A stretch of 12,222 bases of DNA from Paraglomus occultum (taxonomy: Eukaryota; Glomeromycota; Glomeromycetes; Paraglomerales; Paraglomeraceae). Shown piece after piece: positions 1 to 8,444 of this stretch. The stretch is taken from the NCBI GenBank assembly GCA_910592205.1, contig CAJVPJ010001111.1:1-12222 (forward strand), given 5' to 3'. The notes under the pieces were generated by a model, which was not told where the DNA came from, did not search any database, and saw only the letters and a list, made by a program, of their open reading frames with translations. The position numbers and the translations under genes were made by a program. Position 1 is the stretch's first letter; each line of letters begins with the position of its first letter.

Positions 1-987
1 AGGTTAGTGCGAAAGCAGTTTAGGAAATGAAGTGCCGACAGAACGAATGAAGAATAAAGGAATTATAAAATAGGAAAAGTACGTGCATGAGAAGATGCGA
101 TGAAAATGTACTTAGCGTTAATATCCGATATACACTACACTCTCTCCATCACTTTATTAAAATAAGCCTTCGATATTAGTTTCTCTGTTTCTCCGTCTGT
201 TCACAACGTATTATTACGGCAGCAGAGAAACAAACAGTCAATCCCCCGTTTTGCAAAGCTTCTTTATTGAGTAATTCTGACAAATTTCTGCATTTTTTTA
301 ATAATTTGTTATTTGTTCGAAAGTAGATATTTCTTGGCAAAGTTAAAGACTACTTTAATTGATATTCTTGAAACTCCTCTTCCATAAACACATGATATTA
401 AAAACCCTTTATAAGCACGAGAAACCGATTGTTATTTAAACGTATAGAAAAAAGTCTCTATATAGTCAAAATCTCTTGTAAATACATTTTAAACAAAAGT
501 TGCGTTGTTTCTCCACACCGTGACTATAGGAGAGTTTGATATTTTTCGTTGCAAGAATAATCACTATTCGATTGACTATACTAATATCTTTCTTTACTTT
601 TGTCATGATAGAATAAACGCATCTAATATACACAATTGTCTTTTTCGGATGTGATGTTTTATTCTGTCGAAGGAAAACACGATAGGCAAATAAAGTTTAA
701 CATGTCTGAATTGTTGCTGGATACCGATTATACAACTTTAATTTAACTTATGCGAGTTTCAAATAGCCCGAGTACAACTTCTGTATATGGTAACTTAAAC
801 AGGGGTTTGCACTACAGCGTTATGTATTGTTCTTTTTTGGGTAAAAAACAATGGGACAATGACAGCGTATAATAGGAACTTGAATTCCTGCCGCTGACCC
901 TTTTTCCTTGGCAACATTTGTTGCTCACTTCCTCCCAACCGACTTAGAGAATCGTTGTTTAGAATTCATTAACGAGCTTATATCTTT
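1..987. other. AT-rich upstream spacer, no gene recognised
   Basis: I see no open frame of useful length and no RNA gene or repeat that I can name on either strand. The last 100 bases or so must contain the promoter and 5' leader of gene A. There is no canonical TATAAA close to its start codon, only a weak TATATC around 980. Confidence 0.5.
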
Positions 988-2752
988 ATGGTGCTGGATA
1001 TATTTAAATGTAGCAGACGTAAAAATGAACCCACGTGGGTTCGCAAGCTAAAGTTTGTTACTACCATATTTTTTTCGGCATGCCTGGTCGCTTATCTTGG
1101 TTGGCTTTGTTCCGAGCTTTCTCGCTTTGAAAAGAGTCTCATTTATTCGAGAGGCAATATTAAAGGGCTACCATCACCAGGTAAATGTCAATAAAGGTAT
1201 ATAAACAATTTACGCAAATTGCTAACATTATTGCAGATATTATCTTTAGTTCTATTTACAACTTCAGTATTTCATGTAACTTGATACAGTATGGTAAGTA
1301 GACAAAAAAGTCGACATTGGGCTGGAGGATTACCTGAATTTATTAATGACATTCTAATAGATGGACAAGTTTCAAGGTCCGAATGTCAATCTTATCTCGG
1401 TCCATCTATGTTTGATCTCACTACGAAATCATACATAGTAAACTTCTCAGCACGTGACTTTATCTTCCCGGAACCGGCAAGTCATCATTATGATAAAACG
1501 GTAATTCGCCGGATAAATTTTCAAATCGTTTTAAAAGATCAGTTTTATCCACCCGGCGGAGATGCTCAAATGTCTGCACACTTATTTGATGCAGGTATGT
1601 GTGTTCTTGATGTAAATGGTTATTGACTTGTATTAAGCAGAATTATCTAATACATATGAATACAGAATCACAAGCTGTTTCACCAAACGGATTGAAATAT
1701 TCAGAGGCCGAAATCAACTCTACAGTCTATTCTAACTTCTACACTCTTGGGAAGAGCCAGGTAAAACGAATTCGAACATATTGACAATATGTGTGATACA
1801 ACTATATAGTTTACATGGTTTTAAATATTCTTTTTAGCACAACGTTTTCAAGATTGAACGCACTATCCGTAAGTTTATAATCCCAAGTCTACAGAATGTT
1901 CTCATTGGAAGACCTAATTTTGTAACCTTACCTATGCTAAGTAGTACATACGGTACGTATTCACTATTTATAGTTACATGTCTTTAATCCGCTCTCCTAA
2001 CACATTTATAGCCTCATTTCCGCTCGTTGGTGTTAGTAACAATATATACGCACGTGCTTCTGTCGAACCTTCCTCCTATATAGTTAATACAGAAATAGAA
2101 AAGTCGTAAGTCATTTGTTGAATGTCTTATCTACATTTGTGATTGAATACAGAAAAGTAAAATATGAGTACTCGTGCGATACACAACACTAAAATATTTC
2201 CGTTTTTGTTAATTATTAGTGATTTAACTTTACTCGATGTATTAAGTGCCTTAGGGGGTATGTATTCTTTAATTATGGCATTCTACGTAATATTGTATGG
2301 TAAGTGAATTTACATTTATTCTCTCTTAAAATTATATTCGTAATGGAATTTGTAACGATTGTTTTCGTTTCTTAGGCGATAAGTCCATCGAACCATGGGG
2401 TTTGATCCAGAAATTACGGGCCAAATCTGTCAGAAATGAATTGGAGGATAAGAAGGGTAAGCATATTGATATGACTGAATGGATTAAACCCCCTCAGGGT
2501 GAGAAAACTGCCACATCTAGAAGCAATGTCGCTGACTCAGCTAGCGAGGATATAGAAAGTAGTCCAGGGGAAAGCACAGTCAGCGTAGCAATTGATGAAA
2601 AAACGAAGATTGAAGTAGATCCAATGGAAGAACTCAAGAGCAAAGTTGCAATTTTGGAAAAAAGACAACAAGCATTGGAAAACTTTTTGCAGAATTATGT
2701 TGTTAGTATGAGCTTTTATACTGAGAAAGATAATAGAACAAAATGTTTTTAA
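988..2752 (+). CDS. Two-pass membrane protein with coiled-coil tail (gene A), 8 exons
   Basis: I do not recognise a named family. My splice model is 988-1180, 1237-1293, 1361-1594, 1666-1760, 1838-1952, 2012-2105, 2220-2299 and 2376-2752, giving 414 residues. Every junction is GT-AG, and the exons keep one frame from ATG to TAA. Short open frames at 1291-1626 and 2402-2752 are pieces of this gene. Order in the protein: basic cytoplasmic N-terminus (1-22); membrane segment 1 (about 23-42, with YLGW at 36-39); an ectodomain of about 220 residues with Cys78 and Cys92 and several N-x-S/T sites, including INST; membrane segment 2 (about 266-289, containing LGGMYSL); the motif IEPWG (294-298); a Ser/Glu-rich linker; and a terminal coiled coil around KRQQALENFLQ. 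The topology is probably both ends inside, ectodomain outside. Paralogue B at 8445-10241 confirms the exons, since four have identical lengths. A pore-forming or receptor role fits the layout but is not shown. The model is well supported; the function is unknown. Confidence 0.88.
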
Positions 2753-3558
2753 GAAAAGCTTTTATTTGGATCATGTGCTTAAGTGGGAGGATTTTTCGCT
2801 GCAAGCTATTATAATTATTTATTGATTGATTGGGATGAGGGTTGATTAAGCAGATTTTTACTATTTTCATTAATTATTTTGTAAATAATGTTACCAAGTA
2901 CAATAAGTCAGGAATTTATTAATATTAATAGAATAAATTGTCTGACCCATTGGACGCTAGTAGTAATTTCAGACATTTATTTTACAAGTGTTAGTATATC
3001 GTCGTATTTATTTTACTATTTATGTAAACCACACAATTTATTGTCGTGGCCAATGTGGAAAATGCGAACGCAATACTTAACGATAGTGAAATTATACAAG
3101 AAGCTCTTGGTTGCCAGTCTGCAGAGAACGATCCCGATACAAAGACAAAAACTTGAGTAACAGATTTCTTGGAAACAAGAAAGCATTGAACTTAAACAGA
3201 GAAATGTAAACCACTTAGACGGGGAAAACGAAATAAAAAATTACAATATTAATTACTAATACTTATTATTACAGTTGTAGCGTTAGCGTTAGTGTATTTA
3301 TTATAATTTCGAAACCTTGTACCGTAACATGTTCCGTGACTATTATTGATCTTTGTGAATTTAGTATGCATGGTCAGTAAAAGTTTCATTTCTTTGTTCT
3401 TGACGAATTCAATTACAATATTAACGACTACTGGATCGACAAGTGCTAATACGGGTGTTTTGCAGATTTTTAAATTGCAAAAATTGTGATTGTAAACTTT
3501 AGTATGCGTATATATGTGATTGTAGCTACGGTCAGTGAAAGTTTTGTTTATTGGTTGC
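2753..3558. other. Spacer after gene A, no supported gene
   Basis: This is the 3' flank of gene A. A possible poly(A) signal AATAAA lies at 2932-2937, about 180 bases after the stop. Open frames at 2888-3160 (+) and 3249-3614 (-) have low-complexity, AT-driven composition and no start, signal or family resemblance that I trust. A short acidic reading frame at 3028-3156 could be a decayed transposase tail, but the evidence is too weak to call it. Confidence 0.45.
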
Positions 3559-3690
3559 ACTGTCGGTGAAATGACTGTTGGCAAAACGTACTGTTGAAAC
3601 TGTCGGAGAAACATACTATCGGCGAAATGAACTGTTGGCGAAAAGACTGTCGACTAAATGTACTGTCGATGAAATGAATGTCAGTGAAAT
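3559..3690 (+). repeat. Degenerate minisatellite, about nine 15-16 base units
   Basis: Successive units follow a consensus close to ACTGTCGGCGAAATGA, for example ACTGTCGGTGAAATG, ACTATCGGCGAAATGA, ACTGTTGGCGAAAAG and ACTGTCGATGAAATGA. One unit is shortened (ACTGTTGAA), and the last is broken (ATGTCAGTGAAAT). A related isolated copy, GTCAGTGAAAGT, lies just upstream near 3531-3542. Units differ from each other at several positions, so the array is old. It runs directly into AAACCGGACCC at about 3691-3701. No reading frame crosses the array, so it is not a coding repeat. Confidence 0.75.
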
Positions 3691-4298
3691 AAACCGGACC
3701 CACTTACAAGACATAGTAACAATGATTCCAGAACTTTAATGTCTTCTGGTGAATAATAGAAAACTGGTTTAGTCCGTGAGTTAAATGATACGCTGATAAC
3801 AGTGAGACCGAGCATAGTGCGACGCAAAAGCTGTAGTAGAGTCAATGCAAGATTAAAACTAAGACATTATGTCTATTAATACTAGCAAAAGTGTGACGTT
3901 AGAACGGTAATAAATACAAATTGTCCCTTACTGACGGTGTCTGAACTCAGTAAAACCTTTGACATGATTTACATAGTGACGGAATTTACATACAACATTT
4001 ATATTTTTTGCTGTATGTTTACAAGTAACATAACAACTTATACGCTTTCAGCGAATACTTTTTTGAAAGGCATTTCTTGCTGACCACAGAGCAATTTTTA
4101 TTGAGGGCTCTAAAAACAACTCCTTGGAAAAAGTTTTGATCAATTTTTTTTCAAAACTAAACAACATTTGTTAAAATTTTTATTGTTACATGCAATTTTG
4201 TGTAATTAAAGTTTTTCGATGTGTAAGGCAAGACTTTTATCCCTATACTATGCTACTGAATCTTATTACATAATTATTGTCATAACAAATATTATTCG
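3691..4298. other. Spacer, nothing recognised
   Basis: This is an AT-rich stretch between the minisatellite and the left end of the inverted-repeat element. I found no open frame, RNA gene or repeat in it that I can support. Confidence 0.4.
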
Positions 4299-5631
4299 GG
4301 GTCTGACAGATTATCGTATCGTCAACAAAAAAGTTTTTAGAATAACTGATAGATTTGTATCACTTTAATTAATATTTTTATGGAAATTTTTATTGAGATC
4401 AACAACAACCAATCATAATTTCGATCAAAGTGAAGCAAATGCACTGTGAATATGATAATAAACCCTTTATTATTCATGCAGATAATTAATATTTTTTGTA
4501 CATACATCCACGTACTTCTAGTTGATCTCAGGTCTTGGAAAGGACAAACATTGTAGACAAATACAATAATACTATACCAGAGACCGCTATCAGATTATCT
4601 TTGTCTTCGAAACAAAATAAAAATTTGTTTTATTATATGCGGTCATCTCGAATAAAGATTAGTTTATTGCTAGATCACCTGGTAAAGTAAAGGTTGCCGT
4701 TTTTTTTTAGAACTGAGATAAGTATTAGCAAAGGAAGCAGGCTTGTATTCGACTCGTTCGCTGTTTACTAATAACACCGTCGATCTCTCTTTTTTTATTT
4801 GTTTACACTCAGCTTACTGAATTACGCCAAAGTAGATCAGCATCTCTATTTTGCGTAATACTGAAAAACCAAATTTGATTGAACAATCATATCAGTATAT
4901 CAATTTTGGATGGTTCTAATAGTGATGTTGCACGAGCTGATCTCCAAAATGTTTGTATTTAAGTCACAAGATCATATGCGATCATCGTAATGCAGATAGG
5001 TACAAACCAATAACACCTTGTTGTAACCTCTATGTTTGCATACTTGCGCATATAGAGCATTAAAGCTATCAAGACAAGCAGTTTGCAAAAGCTAGACAAT
5101 AACTTAACGACGACGTCCTTACTGTTGTCATTAAATTAAATTTCGATTATAAGGTATCTATGTAAAAATGTCTCGCTAACTCGATCGGTTAAAGCAAATT
5201 GTTAGTTAATTTTTATGGTTGGGGCTATCAAGAACTAGTATAACAACTCATATGTATTCGAAGAATATACTCCTAGCGCTATTACAGTTATATGTTAACT
5301 ACTGATCACAAAACTGACGTAGGAAACGTAAAAGCTTATCATAAAAAACCGTCTTGTTTTTAAATTCTAACGTTTAATTTTTACCAAACCATTTATCTTA
5401 TTGGGCATTGACATCGGTAGTTTACAAACATAAGCAAAATAAGAAGTGTTTTTTTTCTCTGCTAATTATATTAAATGTACAGTATAATCTTCGAATCGTG
5501 AATGAAGCTAGGATACGCATCTGAATACTGTGCCAAAATATACTTTAACACATGCAATTTTTTGATACTATTATATAAAAAATTGCATATAAATAATAAA
5601 TACTTACGATACGTAAAAATTTGTCAGACCC
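4299..5631. mobile_element. Probable non-coding DNA transposon relic with terminal inverted repeats
   Basis: The left end reads GGGTCTGACAGATTAT then CGTATCGTCAA (4299-4325). The reverse complement of the right end (5603-5631) reads GGGTCTGACAAATTTTTA then CGTATCGTAAG. The two share a 10-base outer block and an 8-base inner block in the same order, separated by a stretch differing by two bases in length. That is more than I expect by chance in this composition. The roughly 1.3 kb between them has no substantial open frame on either strand, so it would be a non-autonomous or decayed copy. I could not find a convincing target-site duplication: ATTAT occurs near both ends but at different distances. 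The superfamily is therefore open. Confidence 0.45.
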
Positions 5632-6259
5632 AATTATATAATTATGTTCATAGCTAGGTCTGAACAACTGTTGTTCAAATTGTTTACATAAATTTGAAAA
5701 TAAAAACGCACGTTATACTTCCGTGGGATTAGTAATGGCGTCCAATTTATAAAGCAATGGAGTTGAAGAGAAAAGTAAGCCAAAATAATCTTCAGAAAGT
5801 TTGAGTACAGTAATTAACTTTTGAGAAAGAAAATAAACACAAAAAGTCCTACAGCATTACGCAATTCGAATGTCTATTATTGGCAATATTTGCAAGGGGT
5901 ATCTGTACGCTACTGTAATTGTCATAAATATATTTGACGCAAGACCTCGTATTTATTTATACTGTAGAATTAGAATAATCGAGTAAATTGTAACCTTGCC
6001 ATAATTTAAATTTTACGATAACCATATCATTGGTACTAATTTCCGTAGCTTACAGTAGGTTTTTATTACTTCCAAATCTACCTTTAAATTCCTTTGCTGG
6101 TTTTTGTTTGTTTATTAAGTGCATTTAAGCAATTTCCCCCTGACAACCGTTATAAGCACTTGGCGTAACTTATTCAACCATTAGCTATAAGACAGCGAAA
6201 ACAAATGTGTAGCTCGTCAGCGAGGCTGTACCTACGAAAAAAAATTATAATAAAATAAC
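5632..6259. other. Spacer and 5' flank of gene C
   Basis: This is an AT-rich stretch with no gene that I can support. It contains a 17-base palindrome at 5661-5677 (TGAACAAC-T-GTTGTTCA), which could fold into a small hairpin but has no assigned role. The final part must hold the promoter of gene C. I see only an AT-rich TATAATAAAA immediately before the start codon, which is not a good TATA box. Confidence 0.4.
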
Positions 6260-6968
6260 ATGCGTTTAAGTTGGAGTATTTTGGTGCTGTTTATATTGGT
6301 ATGGATAAATAATGTAAAATTTTGCGCTTTTATTAGTACATCTCCAATAATATTAAGCTTGTGTATTAGATAATTTTGATAAATGGTGATGATACGTATA
6401 CGGGCACTATTACTCTCTCTCCGCTCTACACATGGTACATTTGTCCACCACAATCAACTTTCCTTGGTAAGTTGAGGTGTTTAGCGTGTACTCTCCAACT
6501 TTAACTCACTCGTATTCACACACACATCTAGGATATCTTGTCATTGTTTCTGAACAACCATTGACTCCTACACTAGGCTTCGGCTCTTTTTTAGATAATC
6601 GGTCATTTTGCTCTCATGCTCAATCCTGTTCTGGGGGTATTCTTATTAATGTTATACCGTTCATTGAATTTATCGATGATATTTGCACAAATACGACAGC
6701 ATTATGTGACGATTGTGTATCAGGCTGCTATAATACTGATTATAACAATTTAAGTTCTGGGGGTTTGTGTTTATTAGTTGGTAATATGAAAACTACTCCT
6801 GACTACATCAACATTACAGTAACATGTGATGCACCAAGTTCTCCTATTATTACATCCGTCTCAACGCCCGTAGACCCCTCTTCTTCTTCAAATAAGGCAT
6901 TAAGTGCTTGGTTTATCTCTATTTTTGGGTTAGCAGAAATTATTGAATTGGGATTAATTTTGTTGTAG
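6260..6968 (+). CDS. Small secreted, probably GPI-anchored surface protein (gene C), 3 exons
   Basis: I do not recognise the family. Exon 3 (6532-6968) and exon 2 (6370-6466) are joined by a clear GTAAGT...TAG intron in phase 1. Exon 1 starts at ATG 6260 and encodes a hydrophobic signal sequence beginning MRLSWSILVLFIL. Its donor is either 6299 or 6314, both phase 0, giving 190 or 195 residues. The acceptor at 6369 removes an in-frame TAG. The mature part has the motif YICPP just before the second intron, about eight cysteines (including CDDCVSGC), the block LCLLVGN, N-glycosylation sites (NTT, NIT) and a Ser/Pro/Thr stretch. It ends in about 22 hydrophobic residues (ALSAWFISIFGLAEIIELGL). 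Those features suggest a GPI signal, or else a C-terminal membrane anchor. Gene D shares the YxC motif, the phase-1 intron beside it and the C-x2-3-C...CL(V/L)V pattern, so I treat the two as relatives. Confidence 0.68.
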
Positions 6969-7043
6969 AAATAACGTTGTGAATTAACTAGGTTGATTAT
7001 ATTTTGTCAATATATGAGAACATTGTTTATGTGTTAGCGTCTC

Positions 7044-7062
7044 AAACAAAAACATTATAAAA
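7044..7062 (+). repeat. LINE target-site duplication, left copy
   Basis: AAACAAAAACATTATAAAA is identical over 19 bases to the copy at 7659-7677. It ends exactly where the coding similarity of the LINE fragment begins. Confidence 0.92.
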
Positions 7063-7063
7063 C

Positions 7064-7483
7064 AGTGTCCTCCTGTATGCTCCAGATGGAGATAACTGCC
7101 CATGGTGTAAAAACACAACCATTACAATTCCCCATCTCTTTGAACAGTGCCCCACTGCACAACATGTATGGGAAAAAGCAGAAGAATGTGCTGCTTTTCT
7201 CACCCCAACCAACACTCGAAAACCAATCAAGCTCCTAATCTCTCACCCATCAGAAGCACACCAACAAACAGGGAGGCTAATACAATCTGCAGCCCTATAT
7301 ACCATATGGAAAGCATATACTCATCACACTTTTGGAGGAAAACCAACTCCATCACAAGAAGATATCCTAAAGACCCTCATCTCGCTTATCCTGTCTTTTC
7401 GGTCTATGTCACTATCGACCCAGACAAGAAAAAAACCCCCCTGGCCTCCTACTAAATCAATTATTGATATCATTAGACTCTAA
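7064..7483 (+). pseudogene. C-terminal fragment of LINE polyprotein (zinc-binding region after reverse transcriptase)
   Basis: The frame is open from the truncation point to TAA at 7481-7483, about 139 residues, and has no start codon of its own. Near the start it reads CPWCKN...HLFEQCPTAQHVWE, a C-x2-C...H-x4-C arrangement with a following W. This matches the zinc-binding segment found after the reverse transcriptase in many LINE ORF2 proteins (zf-RVT type). The rest, with ALYTIWKAY and a basic, proline-rich end, fits the usual poorly conserved C-terminus. The endonuclease and reverse-transcriptase domains are absent, so this copy cannot move by itself. The frame is undamaged, which suggests a fairly recent insertion. 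Confidence 0.88.
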
Positions 7484-7642
7484 CCCTTTTATACCAGTAT
7501 CACCATCTTCCATACTTTGACTTCCTAATATAACGCTTTCAATATAATTATAATGTATCTCCTATAGCTTCCTATTAGGCTCAAACATGTATTAACTTAT
7601 GATGTGAAAAAACAGCTCTAGAGGTCCACCTTAGCTGTGCTT

Positions 7643-7648
7643 AATAAA
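7643..7648 (+). promoter_or_regulatory. Poly(A) signal of the LINE
   Basis: AATAAA lies ten bases before the end of the inserted element. It could also serve transcripts of gene C that read through, because no AATAAA is visible between that gene's stop and the insertion. Confidence 0.6.
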
Positions 7649-7658
7649 GGACACACAA

Positions 7659-7677
7659 AAACAAAAACATTATAAAA
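7659..7677 (+). repeat. LINE target-site duplication, right copy
   Basis: This is the second copy of AAACAAAAACATTATAAAA, with no mismatch to 7044-7062. The flanking bases differ (A before and G after here; C before and C after at the left copy), so the match length is exactly 19. Confidence 0.92.
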
Positions 7678-7696
7678 GATTATACAAAACAACATA

Positions 7697-7929
7697 CCGT
7701 ATCCTCTCGTAAATAAGCACCTATCGTGAATAAGCACCCCCTGATTACCACATAACCCTTCCCCCATAAACAGTTTATTACATAATAACACGTGATAATA
7801 AAATTTTTATTAAAAGTCTTCGTTCTGCGATTACTGTTAGACAACCCCCTAAAGTTTATTATTTACGTGATGGTTGCCGATCATTTTCATATAATCGAAA
7901 GGGGGGTGCTTATTCACGAGAGGATACGG
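7697..7929. mobile_element. MITE with 25-base terminal inverted repeats and TA target duplication
   Basis: The left end begins CCGTATCCTCTCGTAAATAA. The right end, read on the other strand, begins CCGTATCCTCTCGTGAATAA. The match continues to GCACC, giving 24 of 25 identical bases. TA lies directly outside both ends (7695-7696 and 7930-7931), as expected for TA-inserting DNA transposons such as Tc1/mariner/pogo types. A second inverted match inside (about 7790-7803 against 7854-7869) means most of the element can fold into a long hairpin. There is no coding capacity in 233 bases, so it would depend on a transposase from elsewhere. The superfamily is inferred only from the TA site. Confidence 0.9.
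7707..7738 (+). repeat. Tandem duplication inside the left MITE end
   Basis: TCGTAAATAAGCACC (7707-7721) is followed by TCGTGAATAAGCACC (7724-7738), a 17-base period with one mismatch. The right end carries one copy. The second copy has G at the variable position, like the right end. Confidence 0.85.
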
Positions 7930-7931
7930 TA

Positions 7932-8444
7932 GTTAAATTTAAAATAATACATGTACTTTTATCATTAATTTTAATGCAGATGTCGGCTGTCAATGAAGGT
8001 TTAAATTTTGTAATATTAATGTTTTGCAACATCGCACCGCACTTACATATACGAACGTCAAAAATTTGATAAACGTTGTTACTTTTTCTAAGCATAAAAA
8101 GCTAACCATGTACAGGAATAGCCTCCGTTAAGTAAAATAATGATTGGCATGAGTTAGAAGTAATAATCAACAGAATTTGGACAAACGTACGGTTTTGCCT
8201 GCGCTTGAGCTAACCCTGACTCAGTAATTTTTTTCGATTAGTTGGCGTAAAGATTAGTCGTAATTGCTTAAGCCATGGGAAATGATAAAAAATGGAGATG
8301 ATTATCTAATTGTTTATCAAATCTATTTTTATGGATACCAATATGGTTATACAATAACAACAGTATGTTCCACAATGACAACAATCCAACCTTTATAAAA
8401 TTTGAACCTCAATAACCAAACAAAAAATTTTTTCTCAAACTATT
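7932..8444. other. Spacer and promoter region of gene B
   Basis: No gene is supported here. A short minus-strand frame over 7910-8095 runs into the MITE end and has no recognisable content. The last 50 bases hold a TATA box for gene B. Confidence 0.45.
8394..8400 (+). promoter_or_regulatory. TATA box of gene B
   Basis: TATAAAA lies 45 bases before the start codon at 8445, within a CA-rich leader. The position fits a short 5' untranslated region. Confidence 0.5.

Larger units (their letters stand above)
7063..7658 (+). mobile_element. 5'-truncated non-LTR retrotransposon (LINE), 596 bases
   Basis: The insertion is bounded by perfect 19-base direct repeats. It contains the last part of a reverse-transcriptase ORF, a 3' untranslated region of about 175 bases, a poly(A) signal AATAAA at 7643-7648 and a short A-rich end. 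Truncation at the 5' side plus a long target duplication is the signature of target-primed reverse transcription. The body is clearly less AT-rich than its surroundings, which also marks it as inserted DNA. It lies in the same orientation as gene C and starts about 95 bases after that gene's stop codon. Confidence 0.93.

Noticed and set aside
1625-1665. Alternative acceptor AAGCAG at 1640 for intron 3 of gene A
   Set aside because: It shifts the frame and loses the INSTVY...LGKSQ block that gene B conserves; the acceptor at 1665 keeps it.
2938-2952. TGTCTGACCC compared with the GGGTCTGACA transposon ends
   Set aside because: The reverse complement is GGGTCAGACA, which differs at the central bases, so it is not another copy of the end.
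3028-3156. Acidic frame containing ILNDSEIIQEAL that recalls the tail of pogo or CENP-B-like transposases
   Set aside because: Only about 40 residues between stops, no catalytic motif nearby and no inverted repeats; the likeness is too weak to call a relic.
2888-3160. Open frame of 90 codons after gene A
   Set aside because: Composition is driven by AT content, with no signal, family resemblance, splice context or leader that I trust.
3249-3614. Minus-strand frame of 121 codons
   Set aside because: It runs into the degenerate minisatellite and is rich in Asn, Ile and Thr as expected of random AT-rich sequence.
4448-4475. Short perfect hairpin with ATAATAAA arms and a CCC loop
   Set aside because: Eight base pairs of A/T are expected by chance in this composition.
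6232-6453. Minus-strand frame opposite gene C
   Set aside because: It is the antisense shadow of exons 1 and 2 of gene C.
7042-7230. Minus-strand frame over the LINE
   Set aside because: It is antisense to the zinc-binding coding frame; the plus-strand 7147-7455 frame is likewise a shifted shadow.
7910-8095. Minus-strand frame of 61 codons next to the MITE
   Set aside because: Its end lies in the MITE repeat and the rest has no recognisable feature.
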